Assembly: GCA_947379975.1 (NCBI GenBank)
Contig: CANCPF010000048.1
Location: 1-8,118, forward strand
Source: Methylophilaceae bacterium
Lineage (GTDB): Bacteria; Pseudomonadota; Gammaproteobacteria; Burkholderiales; Methylophilaceae
Length of the DNA stretch: 8,118 bases
Direction: 5' to 3'
Shown here one piece after another: positions 1 to 6,369 of this stretch. Both the position numbers and the translations under genes were made by a program. The stretch's first letter is position 1. Each line of letters starts with the position of its first letter. Under the pieces are notes generated by a model that saw nothing but the letters and a program-made list of their open reading frames with translations, was not told where the DNA came from and made no database searches.

Positions 1-681
1 GTGATGGGCTTAGCCGCCAACCAAAGTATTAAAATATTGCCTAGTGCGGCTGTAGAAACAGGCAATAATATCGAACAAAATATTCAAGCCCTTATCGAGC
101 AAGCGAGTAGCCGTAGACCAGATTTAATGGCTAGCGAGGCGCAATTAAAGGCGGCTCAAGCGAGCATAGAAGTCAGTAAATCAGCGTCTAAACCTATCGT
201 ATCGGTTGGTATTTCTAATGGATTTCAAGCGGGCAATAGTCTTTTATCTAGCGACAATTCATCATTGGGTGTGACCTTGTCAATTCCAATATTCAGCGGC
301 TATGCGCCGACTTATAGAATACGTGCAGCGGAAGCTAATTTTGATGTCCGCGCTGCACAGCGAGATAAATTACGCTTACAAATATCGTTAGATGTATGGC
401 GTGCTTACCAAAACTTGCATACCGCAAATGAGTCTATTAATGCCGCAGTGATATTAGTCAGTAGCGCAGAGGAATCGTCACGCGTAGCCATGGGGCGCTA
501 CAAAGCCGGCGTTGGCAATATATTAGATTCGATTAACGCACAGAGTGCATTAGCGAGCGCACATCAGCAACAAATTCAGGCGACACTCAACTGGAATATT
601 GCTCGTGCTACATTGGCACAAGCTATCGGTAGCTTAGATAACGCCATGATCCAATTACTTCCAGCCAATAAAAATAAATAA
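1..681 (+). CDS. TolC-family outer membrane efflux protein, C-terminal half (5' end outside the window)
   Basis: This is the outer-membrane channel of a tripartite exporter, forming a trimeric beta-barrel with an alpha-helical periplasmic tunnel. The 226 visible codons match the second OEP repeat of the family. They include an RRPDL segment (residues 38-42) leading a long helix, a beta-strand SIPIFSGY (94-101) followed by a helix rich in Ala, and the typical RYKAGVGNILD helix start (166-176). TolC homologues are usually about 430-480 residues, so about half the gene lies upstream. The GTG/ATG at position 1-6 is probably internal (the VMGL motif is common inside these proteins) and should not be read as the start. 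The stop is TAA at 679-681. The adaptor gene follows 62 bp later on the same strand, so this channel probably serves the MacAB-type pump. Whether the signal peptide is intact cannot be seen. The family is certain; the exact subfamily and substrate are not. Confidence 0.93.
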   Translation: MMGLAANQSIKILPSAAVETGNNIEQNIQALIEQASSRRPDLMASEAQLKAAQASIEVSKSASKPIVSVGISNGFQAGNSLLSSDNSSLGVTLSIPIFSGYAPTYRIRAAEANFDVRAAQRDKLRLQISLDVWRAYQNLHTANESINAAVILVSSAEESSRVAMGRYKAGVGNILDSINAQSALASAHQQQIQATLNWNIARATLAQAIGSLDNAMIQLLPANKNK

Positions 682-720
682 ATTGCCTTATTAGCGATAA
701 TTACTCAGCGCCATTAATCA

Positions 721-742
721 AAAGATAATCCCGAAAGATAAT
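721..742 (+). repeat. Short direct repeat upstream of the adaptor start
   Basis: AAAGATAAT occurs at 721-729 and again at 734-742, the second copy ending one base before the ATG at 744. The second copy contains the only purine-rich stretch that could act as a weak ribosome binding site (GAAAGA) for the adaptor gene. The repeat may be a chance tandem duplication in AT-rich DNA. Confidence 0.4.
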
Positions 743-743
743 T

Positions 744-1967
744 ATGAGCCGCATCATTAAAAAAATCACCGTTTCAATCATATTACTAGGCATAGTCAGT
801 AGCGCTATTTATTACTATAAACAGCGCAGCACATTACTGCCTGAGCAAATGTACCGCTTTCAGGAAGTCACAAAGGGCGATGTAGTACAAACGGTTTCAG
901 CCAATGGTACGCTTAACCCAGTCACATTAATTAGCGTAGGCGCACAAGTTTCAGGACGAGTAAGTAAGCTGTATGTAGACTTTAATGACCGAGTAAAAAA
1001 AGGCCAAATATTATTAGAGTTAGATGATGCCCTATTCGCCGCGCAAATTGCACAATCTGAAGGGAATGTACGCAATGTGCAGGCCTCGGTGGCGTTAGCC
1101 CAAGCAAACGAAGCGCGTATACGCAGCTTATATTCTCAAGAATATGTATCAAGACAGGAGTTAGACCAAGCTGTGCAGGCATTAAAATCGGCCCATGCCC
1201 AGCTTGATACAGCACGCGGACAATTAATGCGCGATAAAACCAACCAAAGTTATTCAGTGATTCGTTCACCAGTGTCTGGTGTAGTGGTAGACCGCGTGGT
1301 GGATGTTGGACAAACCGTGGCGGCAAGTTTTCAAACGCCGACCTTAATCAAAATTGCCCAAGATTTATCCAAGATGCAGATTGATTCTAGCTTTGCCGAG
1401 GCCGATATAGGCAAGATTAAAGTCGGTCAAAAAGCGAAATTTAGTGTAGATGCATTTACCAACCGTAATTTTGAAGGCGTAGTCAAACAATTAAGGCTCA
1501 ACCCAACCGTCACGTCTAATGTGGTGACTTACGACGTTGTGGTTTCCGTTGATAACCCAGAGCAAATATTACTGCCGGGCATGACGGCTTATGTGAATAT
1601 TATGGTGGCCAAGCATGATAATGTGTTGCTAGTACCCAATGCTGCATTGCGTTTCAAACCAAAAGAAGATGAAAACCAAACCAGTAAATCAAGCAACAAC
1701 GCTCAAGGACAAGGCAATTCACAAGCTAATGGCCAACATGGTGGTAAGAAAAAATCTGCGCAGGACAACGGTGCAAGTGGCAAGGTTTACCTGATTAAAG
1801 ATGGAAAACTAAGCCCTGTACGTGTCAACATTGGCATTTCCGATGGTCACCAAACAGAAATTACTAGTACAGATCTCAAGCTAAATGACAAAGTTATTAT
1901 TGGTGAAAATCAAACTAACGATGCCGCGCCATCCTCCACAAGCACGATGCGCTTTAGGATGTTTTAA
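744..1967 (+). CDS. macA: MacA-type periplasmic adaptor (HlyD/RND membrane fusion protein family)
   Basis: The protein bridges the inner-membrane MacB transporter to a TolC-type channel. An N-terminal hydrophobic segment at about residues 8-25, preceded by RIIKK, anchors it in the inner membrane with the rest in the periplasm. Domains in order are: first lipoyl half (about 60-98, with GAQVSGRV and VKKGQILLELD), a helical hairpin rich in Ala and Gln (about 99-165), second lipoyl half (about 170-204, with RSPVSGVV and VGQTV), a beta-barrel (about 207-290), and a membrane-proximal domain (about 291-390). The 407-residue length is somewhat above the roughly 370 of E. coli MacA. The surplus is explained by a hydrophilic Asn/Gln/Gly/Lys-rich insert at about 306-346 inside the membrane-proximal domain. 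The ribosome binding site is weak (GAAAGA before ATG 744). The stop overlaps the next ATG by one base (TAATG), which indicates an operon. The substrate (macrolide, lipopeptide, siderophore or other) cannot be told from sequence. Confidence 0.94.
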   Translation: MSRIIKKITVSIILLGIVSSAIYYYKQRSTLLPEQMYRFQEVTKGDVVQTVSANGTLNPVTLISVGAQVSGRVSKLYVDFNDRVKKGQILLELDDALFAAQIAQSEGNVRNVQASVALAQANEARIRSLYSQEYVSRQELDQAVQALKSAHAQLDTARGQLMRDKTNQSYSVIRSPVSGVVVDRVVDVGQTVAASFQTPTLIKIAQDLSKMQIDSSFAEADIGKIKVGQKAKFSVDAFTNRNFEGVVKQLRLNPTVTSNVVTYDVVVSVDNPEQILLPGMTAYVNIMVAKHDNVLLVPNAALRFKPKEDENQTSKSSNNAQGQGNSQANGQHGGKKKSAQDNGASGKVYLIKDGKLSPVRVNIGISDGHQTEITSTDLKLNDKVIIGENQTNDAAPSSTSTMRFRMF

Positions 1968-2707
1968 TGGCTAAAAATGTTGTTCAGGTGCGCGATTTAT
2001 TCAAGGATTATCAAACCGCGGCAGGCGCCATTACGGTACTTAAGCAGGTTGATTTCAGTATGGAAGCAGGAGATTTTGTCGCCATTATGGGGCCTTCAGG
2101 CTCAGGTAAATCTACCTTCATGAATATACTAGGCTGCTTAGACAAACCGACTAGCGGCCAATACACGCTGGATGGCCATGAAGTGGCTAGTTTGGACAGC
2201 AACACGCTAGCTAAAATCCGCAATCAGACTATAGGTTTTGTATTCCAAGGTTTCAATCTATTATCACGTGTCAGCTTGCTAGATAATGTTGCCTTGCCCT
2301 TGGTTTATGCCGGCATCGATAAAGCTGAGCGCCAAGCACGCGCAAAGTTATTGCTGGAAAAAGTAGGCTTAGGACAACATATAAACTCCCTACCCAACCA
2401 AATTTCTGGTGGTCAGCAACAGCGTGTCGCCATCGCGCGCGCTTTAGTAAATCGGCCTAGTTTGATACTAGCGGATGAACCCACCGGCAACTTAGATAGC
2501 AAAACCAGTGAAGAAATTATGGCACTATTTTCTGAGCTTAATGCAGATGGCATTAGTATTATTTTGGTCACTCATGAATCCGACATTGCGGCACACGCTA
2601 GTCGCCAAGTACGCTTTCTAGATGGCCGCATTGTGCAAGATGTTCGTATAGTAAAAGATAACCGCGGTACGATAGAACCTGCTGATCAAGAAAAGGAGAG
2701 CAAGTAA
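1967..2707 (+). CDS. macB: MacB-type ABC transporter ATPase (LolD/FtsE-like nucleotide-binding subunit)
   Basis: This subunit hydrolyses ATP to drive the mechanotransmission cycle of the MacB/LolCDE (type VII) ABC family on the cytoplasmic face. All the motifs needed are present: Walker A GPSGSGKST (residues 42-50), Q-loop Gln in FVFQGFNLL (Q94), ABC signature ISGGQQQR (146-153), Walker B LILADEP (166-172) with catalytic E171, D-loop GNLD (174-177), and H-loop H203 in LVTHE. The signature begins with Ile where Leu is usual, a mild and probably harmless change. The 246-residue length is that of a stand-alone ATPase, with a charged C-terminal tail after about residue 225. The start ATG shares its A with the adaptor stop and is preceded by AGGA at 1956-1959, 7 nt upstream. 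In E. coli this domain is fused to the permease, but here it is a separate gene. Without a TolC/MacA context it could be called LolD-like; the neighbours favour MacB. Confidence 0.94.
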   Translation: MAKNVVQVRDLFKDYQTAAGAITVLKQVDFSMEAGDFVAIMGPSGSGKSTFMNILGCLDKPTSGQYTLDGHEVASLDSNTLAKIRNQTIGFVFQGFNLLSRVSLLDNVALPLVYAGIDKAERQARAKLLLEKVGLGQHINSLPNQISGGQQQRVAIARALVNRPSLILADEPTGNLDSKTSEEIMALFSELNADGISIILVTHESDIAAHASRQVRFLDGRIVQDVRIVKDNRGTIEPADQEKESK

Positions 2708-3927
2708 TGTTCTCAGCCATGTTAGGTGAAGCTTGGCGTGCGATGGGGGCTAATCGATTACGCACTTTTTTGACTATGCTAGGTATGGTGATAGGCGTTG
2801 CTTCTGTGGTGCTCATGATGGCCATCGGCCAAGGCGCTCAAGAATCAGTGAAAGACTCCATCAATGCAATGGGTAGTAATCTTTTTATCGTGCTTTCTGG
2901 CTCATCTACCGCTGGCGGCGCGAGGTCTGGCAGTGGCAACTCAAGCACTTTAACGGTAAAAGATGCTAATGCAATCAATGAATTAGAAGGTGTTAGTAAT
3001 GTTGCGCCCATTAGCATGGGAAATGCCCAAGTAGTATTTGCTGGTAATAATTGGAGCACCAGCATTATTGGCACCACACCGACTTACTTAGACATTCGTG
3101 GTTGGGAACTGGTAGACGGCTATGTATTTTCAGATTCAGATATACGTTCAGCGACACGCGTTGCATTGGTAGGCCAAACCGTCGTGGATAATATTTTTGG
3201 CGAGGCTGACCCAATCGGCAAAACCATACGCATCAAACAAAACCCTTTTGTGGTGTTAGGGGTTTTAAAAAGTAAAGGCCAAAGTCTTGATGGTCGCGAT
3301 CAAGATGATACGATTATAATTCCACTAAGCACCGCACAGCGTAAGATTCTGGGCAATCAATTTGCCGGCAGCGTGCGGCAAATTATGGTGCAAGCCAATA
3401 CACCAGAAGCTATGCCTATGGTGGAACAAAATATTAACGGCTTGCTGAATCAACGGCATAATATACGTGAAGGCTCAGATAGCGACTTTTTTGTACGCAA
3501 CCTCACGGCCGTCGCTAACTCTGCGGCAGAAACAACGCGTACCATGTCTTTGTTACTAGGCGCTATTGCTTCAGTTTCTTTGCTGGTTGGCGGCATTGGC
3601 ATTATGAATATCATGCTAGTTTCCGTCACAGAGCGTACCAGAGAAATTGGCATACGCATGGCGATAGGCGCCCGCGAACGCGATATTTTGCTGCAGTTTT
3701 TGCTAGAGGCAATTGTTATTTCTGTCATCGGCTGCTTAATAGGTTTATTTATTGGCATTACCAGCGCTGTTTTGGTCAATAAACTAACGCAAGCTGCGGT
3801 GGTTATTTCAGGAAATTCTGTCACCATAGCGTTTGCCGTGGCGGCTAGTGTAGGCATCTTTTTTGGCTTTTATCCTGCACGCAAAGCTGCAAGACTAAAT
3901 CCTATTGAAGCCTTGCGCTATCAATAA
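2707..3927 (+). CDS. macB: MacB/FtsX-type ABC transporter permease
   Basis: This is the inner-membrane subunit with the four-helix topology of the MacB family. Helix 1 is at about residues 20-42 (with TMLGMVIGVASVVLMMAIG). A large periplasmic MacB_PCD domain follows at about 45-275. Three further helices lie at about 281-305, 329-357 and 373-389. The cytoplasmic coupling segment ERTREIGIRMAIGA (309-322) and the C-terminal YPARKAARLNPIEALRY (389-405) are hallmark FtsX-family sequences. The 406-residue length matches split MacB permeases and LolC/E-size proteins. The start overlaps the ATPase stop (TAATG) and has a strong AGGAG at 2694-2698, 8 nt upstream, so it is both coupled and independently well initiated. 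The protein should dimerise and work with the preceding ATPase and adaptor. The periplasmic domain has a Ser/Gly-rich loop at about residues 64-78. The substrate is unknown. Confidence 0.94.
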   Translation: MFSAMLGEAWRAMGANRLRTFLTMLGMVIGVASVVLMMAIGQGAQESVKDSINAMGSNLFIVLSGSSTAGGARSGSGNSSTLTVKDANAINELEGVSNVAPISMGNAQVVFAGNNWSTSIIGTTPTYLDIRGWELVDGYVFSDSDIRSATRVALVGQTVVDNIFGEADPIGKTIRIKQNPFVVLGVLKSKGQSLDGRDQDDTIIIPLSTAQRKILGNQFAGSVRQIMVQANTPEAMPMVEQNINGLLNQRHNIREGSDSDFFVRNLTAVANSAAETTRTMSLLLGAIASVSLLVGGIGIMNIMLVSVTERTREIGIRMAIGARERDILLQFLLEAIVISVIGCLIGLFIGITSAVLVNKLTQAAVVISGNSVTIAFAVAASVGIFFGFYPARKAARLNPIEALRYQ

Positions 3928-3968
3928 GTTAGCTTTAATTCACAAGCTTATAAAAATACAATCCCCAT

Positions 3969-3999
3969 AAAAAAACCCAGCACTAAGGCTGGGTTTAGT
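3969..3999. terminator. Bidirectional intrinsic terminator between the permease gene and typA
   Basis: A perfect 9-bp stem pairs AAACCCAGC (3973-3981) with GCTGGGTTT (3988-3996) around the 6-nt loop ACTAAG. On the plus strand it is followed by TTTAGTTT. On the minus strand the run of A at 3969-3975 reads as seven U, which is the stronger tail. It therefore fits best as the typA terminator, 30 bp past its stop codon, while also closing the exporter operon 45 bp past its stop. Confidence 0.88.
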
Positions 4000-4025
4000 T
4001 TACTCAAACGAGTGTCTAGTAATAA

Positions 4026-5843
4026 TTATTTACCAGAACGTTTACGCTCGTTTTCTGTTAAATAACGTTTACGGATACGTATCGTTTTAGGCGTAAGTTC
4101 GACTAATTCATCATCATCAATAAACTCAACCGCTGATTCTAGTGACAACGCAACCGGTGTAATCAAACGCACCGCTTCGTCTGTACCTGATGAACGCACG
4201 TTAGTCAGTTGTTTACCTTTAATCGGGTTAACCACTAAATCGTTATCACGGCTGTGAATACCAATAACCATACCTTCATAAAGCTTGTCACCTGGTGACG
4301 CAAACATTTTACCGCGATCTTGTAATTTCCAAAGCGCGTAGGCAACAGCCTCACCGTGCTCAGCAGAAATCAACACACCATTACGACGGCCTGGCATATC
4401 TGCTTTTACTGGTGCGTATTCATCAAACACATGGCCCATTAAACCGGTACCGCGTGTCATTGTTAAAAACTCACCTTGAAAACCAATTAAGCCACGTGCT
4501 GGAATTTTGTATTCCAAACGTGTACGGCCATTACCGTCAGATTCCATGTTTTGCATTTCACCACGGCGACGGCCTAGTTCTTCCATCGCTGCACCTTGAT
4601 GTTCATCTTCTAAGTCAACCGTAAGAATTTCATAAGGCTCACATTTTTGACCATCAATTTCACGGAAAACTACTTTTGGCTTACCAACTGCCATCTCGAA
4701 GCCTTCACGACGCATAGTTTCAAGCAAAATAGTTAAATGCAATTCGCCACGACCTGAAACGCGGAACACATCAGCATCTTCAGTTTCATCAACGCGTAAA
4801 GCTACGTTGGTTAAAAGCTCTTTAGTTAAACGATCACGAATTTGACGTGAAGTTACAAACTTACCTTCAGTACCGGCTAATGGTGAAGTGTTCACCATAA
4901 AGTCCATAGTCAATGTTGGCTCATCTACGCCTAAATGTGGCAAGCCTTTTGGATTTTCACGATCACAAATCGTAAAGCCAATACCAATATCATCTAAACC
5001 AGAAATAATAACAATGTCGCCTGCTTCAGCTTCTTCAACTGGCACACGCTCTAAACCACGGAAACCAAGCACTTGGTTGATTTTACCCATCGCTACTTGT
5101 TTATCACCGTTCATTATGGTCACAGCTTGACCAGTTTTAACTTTACCGTTACTTACACGACCAACGCCTAAACGGCCCGTATAAGTAGAATAATCTAGCG
5201 CTGAAATTTGTAACTGCAATGGCGCTTTGCTATCGCCAACTGGCGGCGCTACATGGCTCAAAATAGTATCAAACAAAGCACGCATGTTATCGCTAGGCGT
5301 TTTCATGTCTAGCATTGCATAGCCGTTAATCGCTGATGCGTAAACAATAGGGAAATCTAACTGTTCATCAGTAGCGCCTAAGTTAGCGAACAAATCAAAC
5401 GTTTGGTTAATGACCCAATCAGTACGTGCACCTGGACGGTCTACTTTATTAATAACAACGATTGGTTTTAAACCAAGCGCTAAAGCCTTCTTAGTAACAA
5501 AACGTGTTTGCGGCATTGGGCCTTCAACAGCATCGACTAACAAAACAACACCATCTACCATACCTAATACGCGCTCAACCTCGCCACCAAAGTCGGCGTG
5601 GCCCGGTGTATCTACGATGTTAATGTGAGTGCCTTCGTAAACTACAGCAGTGTTTTTAGCTAAAATGGTAATGCCGCGTTCTCTCTCCAAATCATTAGAG
5701 TCCATCACGCGCTCAACCACCGCATGGTGAGATGCGAAGGTCCCCGCTTGTTGTAGAAGTTTGTCTACCATGGTTGTTTTACCATGGTCAACGTGGGCAA
5801 TAATTGCGACGTTTCTTAATTTGCGTGACACTGTAGTAGTCAT
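4026..5843 (-). CDS. typA: Ribosome-associated translational GTPase TypA/BipA
   Basis: TypA is an EF-G-like GTPase that binds the 70S ribosome. It is tied in other bacteria to 50S subunit assembly, stress and low-temperature growth. The G domain shows G1 AHVDHGKT (residues 16-23), G2 around ERERGITI (53-60, T59), G3 DTPGH (78-82) and G4 NKVD (132-135). A beta-barrel domain II (about 205-290), EF-G-like domains III and V, and the TypA-specific C-terminal domain follow, ending in a basic Arg/Lys-rich tail (RIRKRYLTENERKRSGK). The 605-residue length is exactly the family norm. The ATG at 5843 is fixed by an in-frame TAA at 5879-5877 with no other ATG, GTG or TTG between. No Shine-Dalgarno sequence is visible before it (…GGCTACACCAT). 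It is divergent from the helicase gene and convergent with the exporter operon, so it is probably monocistronic. Confidence 0.98.
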   Translation of the reverse strand: MTTTVSRKLRNVAIIAHVDHGKTTMVDKLLQQAGTFASHHAVVERVMDSNDLERERGITILAKNTAVVYEGTHINIVDTPGHADFGGEVERVLGMVDGVVLLVDAVEGPMPQTRFVTKKALALGLKPIVVINKVDRPGARTDWVINQTFDLFANLGATDEQLDFPIVYASAINGYAMLDMKTPSDNMRALFDTILSHVAPPVGDSKAPLQLQISALDYSTYTGRLGVGRVSNGKVKTGQAVTIMNGDKQVAMGKINQVLGFRGLERVPVEEAEAGDIVIISGLDDIGIGFTICDRENPKGLPHLGVDEPTLTMDFMVNTSPLAGTEGKFVTSRQIRDRLTKELLTNVALRVDETEDADVFRVSGRGELHLTILLETMRREGFEMAVGKPKVVFREIDGQKCEPYEILTVDLEDEHQGAAMEELGRRRGEMQNMESDGNGRTRLEYKIPARGLIGFQGEFLTMTRGTGLMGHVFDEYAPVKADMPGRRNGVLISAEHGEAVAYALWKLQDRGKMFASPGDKLYEGMVIGIHSRDNDLVVNPIKGKQLTNVRSSGTDEAVRLITPVALSLESAVEFIDDDELVELTPKTIRIRKRYLTENERKRSGK

Positions 5844-5873
5844 ATGGTGTAGCCAGTTCGTTGGAAAGGCGCG

Positions 5874-5882
5874 ATTTTAACA
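5874..5882 (-). promoter_or_regulatory. Possible extended -10 promoter for typA
   Basis: Read on the minus strand, 5882 to 5874 is TGTTAAAAT, a TG-n-TAAAAT extended -10 element. No convincing -35 hexamer lies 16-18 bp upstream. Transcription would start near 5867 and give a leader of about 24 nt before the typA ATG. This is plausible from position and motif only; another promoter further upstream in the AT-rich gap is possible. Confidence 0.4.
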
Positions 5883-5922
5883 CACTTAATGGCTATTTAA
5901 TTTCACACAATGAATTATTAAT

Positions 5923-5950
5923 TTGACATTCTGATTTTATTCGATATACT
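5923..5950 (+). promoter_or_regulatory. Strong sigma-70 promoter for the RNA helicase gene
   Basis: A perfect -35 TTGACA (5923-5928) and a near-perfect -10 TATACT (5945-5950) are separated by 16 bp. An AT-rich stretch (about 5906-5922) lies just upstream, like an UP element. The predicted start is about 5955-5958. This is by far the best promoter in the divergent gap, and it places the transcript start some 410 nt before the helicase start codon. Confidence 0.85.
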
Positions 5951-5959
5951 GCGCACTTC

Positions 5960-6026
5960 ATTCGCAACTTAACGTTACTTAGTCGTGTTTAGATTTTAAT
6001 AAATACGCTAATTAAGTTGCTTGAAT
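5960..6026 (+). other. Long near-continuous hairpin at the 5' end of the helicase transcript
   Basis: Four consecutive stem segments stack. ATTC (5960-5963) pairs with GAAT (6023-6026). GCAACTTAA (5964-5972) pairs with TTAAGTTGC (6012-6020). TTAG (5979-5982) pairs with CTAA (6008-6011). CGTGTTTA (5984-5991) pairs with TAAATACG (6000-6007) with one G-U. Together this is 25 pairs with small bulges (6021-6022, 5973-5978, 5983) and the 8-nt loop GATTTTAA. The 3' arm is continuous over three segments, which is unlikely by chance. It starts within a few nucleotides of the predicted transcript start, so it could shield the mRNA 5' end from decay or be an unwinding target of the helicase itself. Confidence 0.7.
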
Positions 6027-6332
6027 CATTGCCCTGACCCTTCTGTTGCTCGTGAAATTTTGAAGCAACTATCAAGAAATCGAAATCTGATTTTTACTGG
6101 TTAGCGGCTGTGCCCGTGCGCTGGTAAAGATTATATTAGCTTGTTTAAATCGTGTTTATAAAATTGCTTGAAATTTAAAGTTGTTAGCTCAGCTTTAATG
6201 TTTTATTAAATACACACTAAACCAAATATTCTCTGCGTTTATATTGCTCTTGCTCACAAGCCTAACTAATCGCTTGTGTTCAAATGATATGCCCGTTTTT
6301 ACTTAGCGCCCTTTTTGTTTTAATTACTATTG

Positions 6333-6354
6333 GTTATCGCTTAACGGTGATAAC
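6333..6354 (+). other. Hairpin directly upstream of the helicase ribosome binding site
   Basis: GTTATCGC (6333-6340) pairs with GTGATAAC (6347-6354) with one G-U, leaving the 6-nt loop TTAACG. The 3' arm ends two bases before the purine-rich Shine-Dalgarno stretch at 6357-6364. In this fold the ribosome binding site stays single-stranded, so the stem would act as a boundary or stand-by structure and not as a direct block. Confidence 0.5.
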
Positions 6355-6356
6355 TT

Positions 6357-6364
6357 GAAAGGGA
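6357..6364 (+). promoter_or_regulatory. Shine-Dalgarno sequence that decides the TTG start of the helicase
   Basis: GAAAGGGA lies 5 nt before the TTG at 6370 (the AGGG core, 6360-6363, lies 6 nt before). It supports this rare start codon over the other in-frame TTG at 6355, which overlaps the purine stretch. The first in-frame ATG is codon 42, already past the Q motif. Confidence 0.8.
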
Positions 6365-6369
6365 ATACT

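Larger units (their letters stand above)
5957..6369 (+). ncRNA. Long structured 5' leader of the helicase mRNA (candidate regulatory RNA)
   Basis: From the predicted transcript start to the TTG start codon there are about 410 nt with no recognisable protein gene. Hand folding finds a long hairpin at 5960-6026 and smaller stems: GTTGCT/AGCAAC (6045-6050 with 6064-6069), AATC plus TTTACTGG with CTGGTAAA plus GATT (6084-6132), AAAGTTG/CAGCTTT (6177-6183 with 6190-6196), CACAAGC/GCTTGTG (6255-6261 with 6272-6278), and GTTATCGC/GGTGATAAC (6333-6340 with 6347-6354) just before the ribosome binding site. Long leaders on DEAD-box helicase genes are known elsewhere, for example E. coli deaD/csdA, where they take part in cold response or autoregulation. 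I do not recognise a known riboswitch class here. AT-rich DNA yields some stems by chance, so only the first hairpin is strong on its own. Confidence 0.5.

Noticed and set aside
1..6. GTG/ATG at the window start as a true start codon
   Set aside because: The 226-residue frame is only the second half of a TolC-type protein, and VMGL is a typical internal motif, so the gene begins upstream.
3450..3857. 135-residue minus-strand frame opposite the permease gene
   Set aside because: It is a shadow of the permease gene. The Met/Ile/Pro-rich product resembles antisense of membrane-helix codons.
4295..4624. 109-residue plus-strand frame opposite typA
   Set aside because: It lies wholly inside the fully conserved typA gene, has no recognisable domain and no separate promoter.
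6255..6300. CACAAGC/GCTTGTG stem followed by a T-run as an early terminator in the helicase leader
   Set aside because: The T-run (6296-6300) lies about 17 nt after the stem and the stem is AT-rich, so it does not make a credible intrinsic terminator.
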